64,000 nucleotides of DNA from Legionella erythra (GTDB taxonomy: Bacteria; Pseudomonadota; Gammaproteobacteria; Legionellales; Legionellaceae): assembly GCF_001467615.1 (NCBI RefSeq), contig NZ_LNYA01000003.1:121539-185538 (forward strand), read 5' to 3'. The notes below the pieces were generated by a model. The model was not told the origin of the DNA. It ran no database searches and saw only the letters and a program-made list of their open reading frames with translations. Positions within the stretch are counted from its first letter, which is position 1; each line of letters opens with the position of its first letter. The position numbers were made by a program, and so were the translations under genes. Of the stretch, positions 34,595-43,451 are shown one piece after another.

Positions 34595-36013
34595 CTATTC
34601 TGCTGCCTGAGCCGCCCGCTTCTCAATCATCTCCAGGGCTTGCCGCAACCGGCTTAATACCCGGTGCTTACCAATCAGGGTCAGCGTGACGTCAATGGCT
34701 GGCGACATGCTGCTGCCAGTCACGGCTACCCGTAGCGGCTGGGCAATCTTGCCCAGATTCAAATCAAACTCGGCACTGACATCGTTAATGCATGCCTGCA
34801 ATGGGTTCGCTTCCCAGGCATCAACCTGTTGCAAACGTTCATAAAGCGCTCGCAGCGGCTCAAGCACCACGGGACGCAGATGCTTTTTCACCGCATCCTG
34901 ATCATAGTCAATGCCATCCTGATAAAAAAAGGCGCTTTTCTCACACATTTCCGCAAGCGTCTTGCAGCGTTCAGCCTGGACTGCCACGATATCAACCAGT
35001 GACGGGCCGTTTGACCAATCGAGTCCCTTTTGCTCAACATGCCATTGCAGGGCCTTGGCCACCTCTTGCGGAGAATCACTCTTCTGATAGTGCTGATTCA
35101 ACCAGTGCAGTTTTTCATAATTAAAGCTGGACACGCCACGGCTGACATTTTTTAAATCGAAACTGGCAATCATCTCCTCTACGCTGAAAATTTCCTGATC
35201 ACCGTTAGACCAACCCAGGCGGACGAGGTAATTTAATAAGGCATGGGGCAGAAAACCCAATTCTTTAAATTGCAGCACACTGACTGCGCCATGGCGTTTG
35301 GAGAGACGCTTGCCGTCTTCACCGAGAATCATGGGCAAATGGGCAAAAACCGGAATGGGTGCATTTAACGCTTTAAACAGGTTGATTTGCCGAGGCGTGT
35401 TATTGATATGATCATCGCCGCGGATAACATGGGTAATGGCCATATCCCAATCGTCAATCACGACAGCGAAATTATAGGTTGGATGGCCGTCTGATCGGAC
35501 GAGAATCAAATCATCCAGTTCGCGGTTGTCGACATGGATGTCACCGTAAACCTGATCGCTGAACGACACAACGCCTTCCTCCGGGTTTTTAAACCGCACA
35601 ACGAAAGGTTCATCTCCCGGCTTAAGATTGAGATGGCGGCAATGGCCGTCATAACGGGGTTTTTCCTTGGCGGTGAGCTGCGCTTCCCGCAATGACTCCA
35701 GGCGCTCTTTGGAACAGACACAGCGATAAGCCTTGCCTTCGTCCAATAATTGCTGGGTAATCTGGCGATACCTCTCGTAGCGCTCTGTCTGATAGACAGG
35801 CCCTTCATCGTAATCAAGGCCCAACCAGGCCATGCCATCCAAAATTGCTTGTACGGACTCAAGGGTAGAACGTTCCTGATCGGTATCTTCGATACGTAAA
35901 ATAAACTGCCCCTGATGATGCTTTGCGTATAACCATGAAAACAGGGCGGTACGTACCCCTCCCACATGCAGGTAGCCCGTAGGACTGGGGGCAAAACGAG
36001 TTCTGACAACCAT
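34595..36013 (-). CDS. gltX: Glutamyl-tRNA synthetase
   Basis: This class I aminoacyl-tRNA synthetase charges tRNA-Glu. The HIGH-like motif is in TRFAPSPTGYLHVGGVRTAL and the KMSKS-like one is GKRLSKRHGAVSV. A QVYGDIHVDNRELDDLILVR segment and the anticodon-binding C-terminus are present. The ATG at 36013 follows GGAG and gives 472 residues, the normal length. It is divergent from letS. Confidence 0.96.
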   Translation of the reverse strand: MVVRTRFAPSPTGYLHVGGVRTALFSWLYAKHHQGQFILRIEDTDQERSTLESVQAILDGMAWLGLDYDEGPVYQTERYERYRQITQQLLDEGKAYRCVCSKERLESLREAQLTAKEKPRYDGHCRHLNLKPGDEPFVVRFKNPEEGVVSFSDQVYGDIHVDNRELDDLILVRSDGHPTYNFAVVIDDWDMAITHVIRGDDHINNTPRQINLFKALNAPIPVFAHLPMILGEDGKRLSKRHGAVSVLQFKELGFLPHALLNYLVRLGWSNGDQEIFSVEEMIASFDLKNVSRGVSSFNYEKLHWLNQHYQKSDSPQEVAKALQWHVEQKGLDWSNGPSLVDIVAVQAERCKTLAEMCEKSAFFYQDGIDYDQDAVKKHLRPVVLEPLRALYERLQQVDAWEANPLQACINDVSAEFDLNLGKIAQPLRVAVTGSSMSPAIDVTLTLIGKHRVLSRLRQALEMIEKRAAQAAE

Positions 36014-36163
36014 CCGGTTCTCCGTTGTAAGCAATAAAATAATCGGGCTATAATAGCCGACTTTAAAGGCAACGAAAAGTAACCGAATGCGCTTCCTTTT
36101 TTGGCAATTCACTGGAAAATTGCTCAGCAAGCAACTTGTTGATCAGGGCGCAAGAGGCAGACA

Positions 36164-38914
36164 ATGAAAGAACTCGGCATTAAATACCAACTGCGCCTCA
36201 CCACCCTCATCCCGGTTTTGCTGGTGGCCTTGTTGTTTGCGGTATTCTTTAACGGCCAATTCAATAAAGACCTAAATCAGCACATGTCCAGGCTGGGTGA
36301 AGCCTATATCCGGCAATTACTGCCCGCTGCACAACTGGCGATGATGCGCAACGACCGCCGGGTCCTGCAGGCGCTGGTGGATGCCTCGACCGTCAATCCG
36401 GAAATCATCGCGCTGGCTTTTTATAACGCTGACGGCCAGTTAATCGCTTACCGTGGCGGCAAGCACCTGATTAAAAAACCGTTTAAACCCCTGCAGTACA
36501 CCGGCGATTACATCGAAAGCAAGCAGATAGAGCCGTATGAAATTAATTTTTTAGCCCCAGTCACCATTCCCAAACACAATTTATACTCAGCGAGTGTGTT
36601 TCAATCGGCGCTGGAACGCGCCAATCTGGAGCCGGATGACATTCTGGGCTGGCTGTCGATAGACATTGATACGCAATCATCGGTAATTAAACAGTATCAA
36701 ATGTACATCGTGACCATTTTCATCATTCTTCTCGGGTTGCTCCTAAGCTTAAGTATCCATTACTTCCTCTCCAAACGCATTTACCTGCCCCTGGCTCGCC
36801 TGCGCCGCAGCATGAAGCAGATTTTAAGCAATGAATTCGAAACCCACATATCCGTAACCAGTCCAGGTGAACTGGGTATTATTGAACGCGGCTGCGCCCA
36901 TCTGCAGAAGCAATACCTCGACACAGTCAGCGATTTAAACCATCACATTGAAGTCGCCACCGAAGATTTGCAGCAAAGCCTCGAATTGCTGGAAGAAAAA
37001 AACATCGAACTGTCGCTGGAAAAGAAAAAAACGGAAGAGAAAAGCCGGCAGAAATCCGAGTTTATTGCCAACATGAGCCATGAAATACGAACCCCCATGA
37101 ATGGCGTTATCGGCTTTACCAATGTCTTGCTGGAAAGCAAGCTGGATCCCTTGCAGCTGGATTACGTCAAAACCATTAAATCCTCCGCCCAGGATTTGCT
37201 GACCATCATCAATGACATCCTCGACTACTCCAAGATGGATGCCGGGAAGTTAAGTCTGGATTGCATCCCGCTTGACCTGCGGGCCTGCGTGGATGAGGTA
37301 TTAACCTTAGCCGCCCCTACTGCCCATAAAAAAGGCATTGACTTGATTCCATCCACCGATGTCAATGTACCCAAGACCGTGCTCGGCGATCCCATACGCA
37401 TCAAACAAATATTAACCAATCTGGTAACCAATGCCGTTAAATTCACGGATCGGGGTTATGTTCTGGTTAAAACCGGCATCGAACAGGAAACAGAAAAAGA
37501 TTACCTGTTCTGTATCTCTGTGATTGACACGGGCATGGGCATCTCCAGCGATGATCAGACGAAACTGTTCAATGCGTTTAATCAGGCCGACACCACCATC
37601 ACCCGCCGTTTCGGCGGCTCAGGTTTGGGCCTTGTCATTTGCAAGAAGCTCGCTGAAGAAATGAAAGGGCGCATCACCTTAACCAGCGAGCTGCATAAAG
37701 GCTCGACGTTTGCCGTGCGCATACGTCTGGAAAAATTGACCGCGTACGAAAGCGAGAAGCACCAGGCGAATCGGTTTGAAAACATCAAAGCCATCTGTTA
37801 CGACGAGAATCCCCTGCATTTGGAAGCCATGTGCAATGGCCTTGTCTATTGCGGCATTCAATGCGTACCGGTCGCCAGCCTCTCCGAGTTGGATAAGGCC
37901 TTGGCTACGCGCGACGATTGCACCCTGGCTTTTGTCAATGTAGATGAGGATTGCGAAGAAAAAATCGCAAGCATTCTGCGCAAGTATCCCAAAGCGTCCA
38001 TTTTAATTTCCAAATCCATTATCCATGAACCGCAACGTCTTGGCGCACGTGGCTTTTTATTCCGACCCATCAGCATCCAGAAACTCCATGACACCATTGA
38101 AACCCTGATTAACCCCTCTCAACCTGTGCCTGCAGACGTTAACCATGAACTGGATAATCTGCGCGGGCAGTTGCGGCTCGCTCATCCGGATATTCTCATT
38201 GCGGAAGATAACCCGGTTAACCGCATGCTGCTTCATTCGTTCCTAAACGACATTGCCAACGTTGAAGCGGTGAATGACGGGGAAGACGCAGTCCTTGCCT
38301 GCCAGGAAAAACACTACCAAATCATCCTGCTTGACTGGCAGATGCCAAAACTTGGCGGGCTCGATGCCGCCAAACGCATACGGCAGGAATCCTCGCTCAA
38401 TATTGCCACCCCCATCGTGGTTATCAGCGCCGATAAAACAGCTATGAGCGAAGAAAAACTGAAAAAAGCCGGTATTGATCTTTACCTGCAAAAGCCTGTC
38501 GAAGAAAAAGACTTACTGATTGCCCTGCTTTCCATTTTAAGACACAGCAAATCGGCAGCCATTGACTGGTCGCTTTGCGTGCAGAAAGTTTCGGGTAATC
38601 AAGCGTTGGCAAAAGAATTTTTAGCGCGATTTGTCGAAGAATTGCGCGAAAACCGCAAAGAATTTATTCAGTTATACCATGAAAAAAACATGAAGGGCTT
38701 AAGTACAACGGCGCATAAGCTGCACGGCGCCTGTTGTTTTTGCGGGGTTCCGACCCTGCAGGCTCAGGTTACCCGCCTGGAGACGCATGCCTCAAAAGCT
38801 AAACACATCAATGAATTGGAAACCGTTTTTGCGCAACTGATCCAAAGCATCGATGAAGTCCTGGATGAATTTGATAACATTTACCAAGCCAGTTCCCCGA
38901 GTTTCGACGAGTAA
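36164..38914 (+). CDS. letS: Hybrid sensor histidine kinase LetS (BarA/GacS type)
   Basis: This sensor of the LetAS two-component system controls the switch from replicative to transmissive phase. The 916 residues read in order: membrane helix (~12-30), periplasmic sensor region, second helix (~180-203), HAMP, HisKA with His306 in ANMSHEIRTPMNGVIG, and HATPase (VTNAVKFTDRG, then DTGMGISSDDQTKLFNAFNQ). A degenerate receiver-like segment follows (~545-650). A true receiver has Asp724 in IILLDWQMPKLGG, and an Hpt domain has His851 in TTAHKLHGACC. Size and domain order match L. pneumophila LetS. In L. pneumophila it is likewise next to pfp and pilin genes. Confidence 0.92.
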   Translation: MKELGIKYQLRLTTLIPVLLVALLFAVFFNGQFNKDLNQHMSRLGEAYIRQLLPAAQLAMMRNDRRVLQALVDASTVNPEIIALAFYNADGQLIAYRGGKHLIKKPFKPLQYTGDYIESKQIEPYEINFLAPVTIPKHNLYSASVFQSALERANLEPDDILGWLSIDIDTQSSVIKQYQMYIVTIFIILLGLLLSLSIHYFLSKRIYLPLARLRRSMKQILSNEFETHISVTSPGELGIIERGCAHLQKQYLDTVSDLNHHIEVATEDLQQSLELLEEKNIELSLEKKKTEEKSRQKSEFIANMSHEIRTPMNGVIGFTNVLLESKLDPLQLDYVKTIKSSAQDLLTIINDILDYSKMDAGKLSLDCIPLDLRACVDEVLTLAAPTAHKKGIDLIPSTDVNVPKTVLGDPIRIKQILTNLVTNAVKFTDRGYVLVKTGIEQETEKDYLFCISVIDTGMGISSDDQTKLFNAFNQADTTITRRFGGSGLGLVICKKLAEEMKGRITLTSELHKGSTFAVRIRLEKLTAYESEKHQANRFENIKAICYDENPLHLEAMCNGLVYCGIQCVPVASLSELDKALATRDDCTLAFVNVDEDCEEKIASILRKYPKASILISKSIIHEPQRLGARGFLFRPISIQKLHDTIETLINPSQPVPADVNHELDNLRGQLRLAHPDILIAEDNPVNRMLLHSFLNDIANVEAVNDGEDAVLACQEKHYQIILLDWQMPKLGGLDAAKRIRQESSLNIATPIVVISADKTAMSEEKLKKAGIDLYLQKPVEEKDLLIALLSILRHSKSAAIDWSLCVQKVSGNQALAKEFLARFVEELRENRKEFIQLYHEKNMKGLSTTAHKLHGACCFCGVPTLQAQVTRLETHASKAKHINELETVFAQLIQSIDEVLDEFDNIYQASSPSFDE

Positions 38915-38939
38915 CTGAAGCAATCAAGCTGGAGAAATT

Positions 38940-40175
38940 ATGTCCGTTAAAAATGCAATTTATGCCCAATCAGGCGGCGTCACTGCCGTTATTAATGCGT
39001 CCGCCTGCGGCGTGATTCAAACCGCACGCCAACACCCCGACCGTATCGGTAAAGTCTATGCGGCTAAACATGGCATTATCGGCGCCTTAGACGAATTACT
39101 CATCGACACCTCGCTGGAAAGCGATGCGGACATAGCACGCCTCATGCACACGCCGTCGGGTGCTTTTGGTTCCTGCCGTTATAAATTGAAAGACGATGGC
39201 GCTGAATATGCACGCCTCATCGAGGTCTTTAAAGCCCACAATATTGGCTACTTTTTTTATAATGGCGGCGGCGATTCCCAGGATACAGCTAACAAAATTT
39301 CGCAATTAGGCAGCAAGACCGGTTACCCCATTACCTGCATTGGCATCCCCAAAACCGTGGACAATGATTTACCGTTCACCGACACCTGCCCAGGATTCGG
39401 CTCCGTTGCCAAATACATTGCCATTTCCACCCGCGAAGCTGGTTTTGATGTAGCGTCCATGGCTGCCTCGTCAACCAAGGTTTTCATTCTTGAGGTTATG
39501 GGGCGCCACGCCGGCTGGATTGCAGCGGCCAGTGGGCTTGCTGCTGAAACAGAAGGTGAACCCCCTCACGTCATTCTGTTGCCGGAAGTCCCATTTGAGC
39601 CTTCGCGCTTTTTAGCGAAAGTGGATCAAAGCGTTAAACAACACGGTTATTGTGTGGTGGTGGTTTCGGAAGGGATCCGAAATGAGCAAGGTCAATTTTT
39701 AAGCGATGCCGGCCTGCGCGATGCCTTTGGTCATGCGCAATTAGGCGGCGTAGCGCCAGTGATTGCCCAACTCGTTAAAAAGGAATTGGGATACAAATAC
39801 CACTGGGCGGTAGCCGATTACCTGCAGCGCGCAGCACGGCACATTGCCTCTCAAGTGGATCTTGAACAAGCCTATGCTTTAGGCAAAGCCGCCGTGGAGT
39901 TAGCCTTGGCCGGCCATAATGCCATCATGCCCATCATTAAGCGTGAACAGGATTGGCCTTACCGCTGGTCCATAGATCATGTGCCTCTGGCTCAGGTTGC
40001 CAATCAGGAGAAAGCCATGCCGGATGATTTCATCGCAGCCGATGGCATGGGCATCACAAAAGCCTGTCGCCGTTACCTGCTGCCCTTAATTCAGGGTGAA
40101 GCTTACCCCCCCTACAAAAACGGCCTGCCGGATTATGTCCGTCTCAAGAATCATTTAGTAGAGCAAAAACTCTAA
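38940..40175 (+). CDS. pfp: Pyrophosphate-dependent 6-phosphofructokinase
   Basis: It catalyses the reversible fructose-6-P/fructose-1,6-P2 step with PPi as donor. The 411 residues include YNGGGDSQDTANKISQL, where Asp sits in the position (GGDDS-type) that marks PPi use, and IPKTVDNDLPFTDTCPGFGS with the catalytic Asp. VMGRHAGWIAAASGLA is also conserved. A CTGGAG ribosome site precedes the start. It lies 26 bp after letS and may share its mRNA. Confidence 0.92.
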   Translation: MSVKNAIYAQSGGVTAVINASACGVIQTARQHPDRIGKVYAAKHGIIGALDELLIDTSLESDADIARLMHTPSGAFGSCRYKLKDDGAEYARLIEVFKAHNIGYFFYNGGGDSQDTANKISQLGSKTGYPITCIGIPKTVDNDLPFTDTCPGFGSVAKYIAISTREAGFDVASMAASSTKVFILEVMGRHAGWIAAASGLAAETEGEPPHVILLPEVPFEPSRFLAKVDQSVKQHGYCVVVVSEGIRNEQGQFLSDAGLRDAFGHAQLGGVAPVIAQLVKKELGYKYHWAVADYLQRAARHIASQVDLEQAYALGKAAVELALAGHNAIMPIIKREQDWPYRWSIDHVPLAQVANQEKAMPDDFIAADGMGITKACRRYLLPLIQGEAYPPYKNGLPDYVRLKNHLVEQKL

Positions 40176-40206
40176 TCGAGGAGCAGGTAAGGCACGAAGG
40201 ACCACG

Positions 40207-40617
40207 CTAGGGTACACAACTCACTGGGCGGTATTTAGCCGCCAACGTACCCCCGCTGCAGTCCCAGGCCACGTCATTATTTGCCTGCAGGGTCGGCGTT
40301 AGCACAATGGTTCCTCCCCCAGCAATGGGTGTATAGGTAATGGTGATCACACCGGCTGCTGCAATGACAATGGAAGAGACATTCACAGAGGCTACAGGAC
40401 TGATGTACCCCGTGGCGGCTTGATTAAGTGGTAATGCACTGGTGTCAATCGTTGTTTCACTGACAGCCAATTTCGCAGGCGCCGCCATGGTGAGGCCTTC
40501 GGCTACCCGGGCGCGGATAGAGTAATCCTGATAAACCGGAATAGCGACGGCGGCCAGAATACCCACAATTGCGACGACAATCATGAGCTCAATCAATGTA
40601 AAGCCTTTTATGTTCAT
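40207..40617 (-). CDS. Type IV major pilin, divergent copy
   Basis: The 136-residue prepilin starts at the ATG after AAGGAG ([20 protein letters not shown]). The leader is cut after Gly by PilD and Phe1 is methylated; Glu5 is present. The C-terminal disulfide loop is [15 protein letters not shown]. It is the most divergent of three adjacent pilins. No well-spaced RpoN promoter was found in its 118-bp upstream gap. Confidence 0.9.
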   Translation of the reverse strand: MNIKGFTLIELMIVVAIVGILAAVAIPVYQDYSIRARVAEGLTMAAPAKLAVSETTIDTSALPLNQAATGYISPVASVNVSSIVIAAAGVITITYTPIAGGGTIVLTPTLQANNDVAWDCSGGTLAAKYRPVSCVP

Positions 40618-40734
40618 CCGGGTACTCCTTAAGCCTCTGAATGCCATTTTTTAGAGAGGCTATCCGCAATTGATTGACTCCGTTACGTCGTGGTTGGTGA
40701 TCAGGCAGAGCATATACCCTGCCTGGATGGGACA

Positions 40735-41145
40735 TTAAGGTCTGCAGCTGGCTGGACGATATTTCGCAAGCAATGTTCCCCCGGTACAAACCCAGGTCAC
40801 GTCACCGTTCGCCTGCAGCGTTGGCGTCATAATAATCGTACCGCCACCGGCTGCAGCCGTGTAGGTAATGGTTATTACACCACCTGCACCAATCACAATA
40901 GAGGTTACGTTAGGCGTAGCCGCCGGACTGACGTACCCCGTTGCTGCTTGTGTAGCGGGCAAGGCATTATTGGTAATGGCTGTTTCAGAAACAGCTAATT
41001 TGGCGGACGCCGCCAGATTTAAGCCCTCCGTCACGCGCGCTCTAATTGTGTAATCCTGATAAGCTGGAATGGCGATTGCAGCTAAAATGCCGACAATGGC
41101 AACCACAATCATCAATTCAATCAGTGTAAAACCCTTTTGTTTCAT
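40735..41145 (-). CDS. Type IV major pilin
   Basis: This 136-residue prepilin ([20 protein letters not shown]) has the PilD cleavage site KG/FTLIE. The C-terminal disulfide region [15 protein letters not shown] is intact. The protein differs from the next copy at only two or so positions, although the DNA differs at many third positions. An RpoN-type promoter lies at 41183-41197, about 38 bp upstream of the ATG. Name pilE/pilA depends on convention. Confidence 0.93.
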   Translation of the reverse strand: MKQKGFTLIELMIVVAIVGILAAIAIPAYQDYTIRARVTEGLNLAASAKLAVSETAITNNALPATQAATGYVSPAATPNVTSIVIGAGGVITITYTAAAGGGTIIMTPTLQANGDVTWVCTGGTLLAKYRPASCRP

Positions 41146-41182
41146 AACCACCTCTCGTTTAATCATCTACATTACCTGCCAT

Positions 41183-41197
41183 GCATCAACGATGCCA
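41183..41197 (-). promoter_or_regulatory. RpoN-type promoter of pilin 40735-41145
   Basis: On the minus strand TGGCATCGTTGATGC keeps GG and GC at the -24/-12 spacing, with TGGCA intact and TTGC changed to ATGC. A start about 26 nt before the pilin ATG is predicted. PilR/RpoN control of pilins is known in Pseudomonas and others. Confidence 0.6.
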
Positions 41198-41202
41198 ACT
41201 GT

Positions 41203-41228
41203 AAAAAAGCAAGCCAGATAAGGCTTGC
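41203..41228 (-). terminator. Intrinsic terminator upstream of a pilin gene (minus strand)
   Basis: Read on the minus strand GCAAGCC-TTATCT-GGCTTGC is followed by TTTTTT. It sits just before the RpoN promoter of the middle pilin and would shield it from read-through. Confidence 0.7.
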
Positions 41229-41363
41229 AAAAGGATTATTCAGCTTAAAAACGGTTTTTTATCCCCTAATACGTATTCCCATGGCAGAATAGAAAGGACT
41301 GCAAGTGACACGACTGGTCATAATTTGACCATAACTATCATGATGCTTTTGCCGCCTGACTAT

Positions 41364-41392
41364 AAAAAAAAGACCACATGCGTGGTCTTTTT
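41364..41392 (-). terminator. Intrinsic terminator of pilin 41406-41816
   Basis: AGACCAC-GCAT-GTGGTCT (6-7 bp stem, minus-strand reading) is flanked by A- and T-tracts of five to seven bases. It is 14 bp past the pilin stop and can work in both directions. Confidence 0.85.
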
Positions 41393-41405
41393 CAGAGAAA
41401 CCGTA

Positions 41406-41816
41406 TTATGGTCGGCAGCTGGCTGGACGGTATTTAGCCAACAACGTACCACCGGTGCATACCCAGGTGACATCACCGTTCGCCTGCAGGGTCGGGGTCA
41501 TGATAATCGTACCACCGCCGGCAGCCGCCGTGTAGGTAATGGTCACCACACCGCCCGCGCCAATCGTAATGGAGGTTACGTTCGGGGTAGCAGCAGGGCT
41601 GACATAACCTGTTGCGGCCTGCGTAGCGGGTAAGGCGTTATTGGTAATGGCTGTTTCAGAGACTGCCAATTTGGCTGAAGCGGCAAGGTTCAAACCTTCC
41701 GTAACTCGTGCCCGAATGGTGTAGTCCTGGTAAGCGGGAATTGCAATCGCTGCCAAAATACCGACAATCGCGACCACAATCATCAATTCAATCAATGTAA
41801 AACCCTTCTGTTTCAT
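41406..41816 (-). CDS. Type IV major pilin
   Basis: This 136-residue prepilin has the same leader and mature N-terminus as the middle copy ([20 protein letters not shown]). It differs at about two residues ([12 protein letters not shown] against [12 protein letters not shown]). Pilin polymerises into type IV pili used for adhesion, twitching and DNA uptake. It has its own RpoN promoter at 41858-41872 and a strong terminator. PilU lies at the end of the window. Confidence 0.93.
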   Translation of the reverse strand: MKQKGFTLIELMIVVAIVGILAAIAIPAYQDYTIRARVTEGLNLAASAKLAVSETAITNNALPATQAATGYVSPAATPNVTSITIGAGGVVTITYTAAAGGGTIIMTPTLQANGDVTWVCTGGTLLAKYRPASCRP

Positions 41817-41857
41817 GCTGCTCTCCTTCGATAAAACAACGTTTACGTATTATCTGA

Positions 41858-41872
41858 GCAATATAAATGCCA
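41858..41872 (-). promoter_or_regulatory. RpoN-type promoter of pilin 41406-41816
   Basis: The minus-strand sequence TGGCATTTATATTGC matches TGGCA-N6-TTGC with correct -24/-12 spacing. It lies 42 bp upstream of the pilin ATG. Confidence 0.78.
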
Positions 41873-42134
41873 TTCCCAGCAAAAAACCAATAATGCCCAA
41901 CCCTGTCACCTGCTTTGAGCAATAACCATTCTCAAATCATGCACTTACAAGCATAACGCGAGATGAGCCCTTGCTCAATAATCCGAAGGATAAGACCGTA
42001 GTTTTCTTCAAAAATAGCCAAATTTACGCCCATAATTGTCACAAAATGACTTTTAAGCCTGGTTATCGCAAAACTATGACAAATGGCGAGCCAATGAGTA
42101 TACTTTAACCTTCTGAACCTTACATTGTCTGACC

Positions 42135-42452
42135 ATGTCCCGTAAGCAACGCATCGAACACCAACTCATCAACCAACTGGCCCCTGTGTACCTTTCTGTG
42201 GAGAATGAATCGCATCGCCACCATGTCCCGGAAGGGTCGGAAACGCATTTTAAAATCATTGCCGTAAGCGCTGAGTTCACCCCACTGAGCCGGATTGCCC
42301 GTCACCGTTTACTGAATCAGCTGCTCGCGCCTGAGTTGCAAACCGGACTGCACGCCTTGAGCATGCATCTTTATTCCCCCGCCGAATGGCAGGAAAAAGA
42401 AGGCAAGGTCATGAACTCGCCGGCCTGCCGCGATGGCTACCGCCATGGATAA
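42135..42452 (+). CDS. BolA-family protein
   Basis: The 105-residue BolA domain contains the Fe-S and glutaredoxin-binding region. VENESHRHHVPEGSETHFKI carries the conserved His and Gly, followed by LSRIARHRLLNQLL, the family core. BolA proteins act with monothiol glutaredoxins in iron-sulfur handling and morphology control. It is followed by yjbQ, which overlaps by 20 bp. Confidence 0.9.
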   Translation: MSRKQRIEHQLINQLAPVYLSVENESHRHHVPEGSETHFKIIAVSAEFTPLSRIARHRLLNQLLAPELQTGLHALSMHLYSPAEWQEKEGKVMNSPACRDGYRHG

Positions 42453-42876
42453 ACCGGTTTACTGGCAAAACGAGTTAACGCTTAAGCCCGTGCACAGGGG
42501 GTTTCATTTGATTACGCCGGTTATTAACGACCACCTTAAGCAAGCGCCTTTTATTCGTGCGGGCCTTGTCCATTTATTCCTTAAGCACACCTCGGCGTCA
42601 TTAACCATCAGTGAAAACACTTGCGAAGACGTGCCTCTGGACCTGGAGACCCATTTAAACCGGTTGATTCCCGACGACAATCAGCTGTATCGTCATACCC
42701 TCGAGGGCGAGGACGACATGCCCGCCCACCTTAAAAATGTCCTGCTGGGTGCAAGCCTCACCCTGCCTCTTTGCGAAGGACGGCTGGCGCTTGGGCAATG
42801 GCAAGGTATTTTTCTCGCCGAGCATCGTAACAGAGCACCGGCACGGCGATTACTTATCACCGTGCACGGAATATAA
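42433..42876 (+). CDS. yjbQ: YjbQ-family protein
   Basis: This 147-residue protein of the UPF0047 family (secondary thiamine-phosphate synthase-like) contains GLVHLFLKHTSASLTISENT and HLKNVLLGASLTLPLCEGRL, which hold the conserved His/Thr/Ser and the PL motif. Two ATG codons (42433, 42445) are possible. The 20-bp overlap with bolA suggests coupled translation. The end abuts the convergent gene. Confidence 0.85.
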   Translation: MATAMDKPVYWQNELTLKPVHRGFHLITPVINDHLKQAPFIRAGLVHLFLKHTSASLTISENTCEDVPLDLETHLNRLIPDDNQLYRHTLEGEDDMPAHLKNVLLGASLTLPLCEGRLALGQWQGIFLAEHRNRAPARRLLITVHGI

Positions 42877-42877
42877 A

Positions 42878-43282
42878 TCAGGAAGGCTGCGCCACCATTG
42901 AAGGTGATTCGTCTTTTTGAGAGGCATTTTTCGCATGGTGAGTGCCCGCACTGTAGAAGGTCGCTACCAGATTGGTTCCCATGGCCACCCCTTCCATGAG
43001 GAGGGTTGAGCCGCTAACATCATTACACTTGCTCACGGCCTGGCCATAGACCAGCCCCGCATAGGCCACGTTGCCCACCATGCTCGCGAATTGGCCCAAC
43101 CCATACTCACCGCTCAGAGCAACGCCTGTGGCCAGATTCAATAACAGACTGGCGCCATAAATAGCCGTGTTCGCTTCCGGGTTGGTGATATAATCCACTA
43201 CAGCCAAAATGCCAACAGCAACATTAACCCCCTGCGCAATCGCATTGACGCGATGTTGTTGATTAAAAAAAGACCAACCCAT
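42878..43282 (-). CDS. Small hydrophobic hypothetical protein
   Basis: This 134-residue protein has about three hydrophobic stretches (AIAQGVNVAVGILAVVDYIT, IYGASLLLNLATGVALSGEY, GLGQFASMVGNVAYAGLVYG) and a polar tail ending KDESPSMVAQPS. It has a good AAGGAG ribosome site. The upstream region holds a 7-bp inverted repeat (43295-43318). No family is recognised. An effector role is possible but unsupported. Confidence 0.55.
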   Translation of the reverse strand: MGWSFFNQQHRVNAIAQGVNVAVGILAVVDYITNPEANTAIYGASLLLNLATGVALSGEYGLGQFASMVGNVAYAGLVYGQAVSKCNDVSGSTLLMEGVAMGTNLVATFYSAGTHHAKNASQKDESPSMVAQPS

Positions 43283-43294
43283 GGTGTACTCCTT

Positions 43295-43318
43295 GTTAAA
43301 TTGAACACTTTATTTAAC
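43295..43318. repeat. Inverted repeat upstream of gene 43282
   Basis: GTTAAAT-N10-ATTTAAC has 7-bp perfect arms, close to the ribosome site of the minus-strand gene. It could be an operator. Confidence 0.45.
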
Positions 43319-43451
43319 CGCAATGCCATGGAACTGACAAGGCTTTTACACCCCGGTTAATCACATGAATAAAATAAAAAAGGCTTTCCTTGCACGGCTT
43401 GCCCCACTATAATGCTTACCTTTTTGACAACTCTTGCAACCTGCCCCGCCT

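Noticed and set aside
36164..38914. Second full receiver domain in LetS (residues ~545-650)
   Set aside because: The segment looks like a degenerate receiver without the phosphorylated Asp context, as known in BarA/GacS kinases; not treated as novel.
40618..40734. Possible RpoN promoter of the divergent pilin (40617)
   Set aside because: The best candidate (a TGGCA near 40642-40655) has its GC element one base too close, so it was not called.
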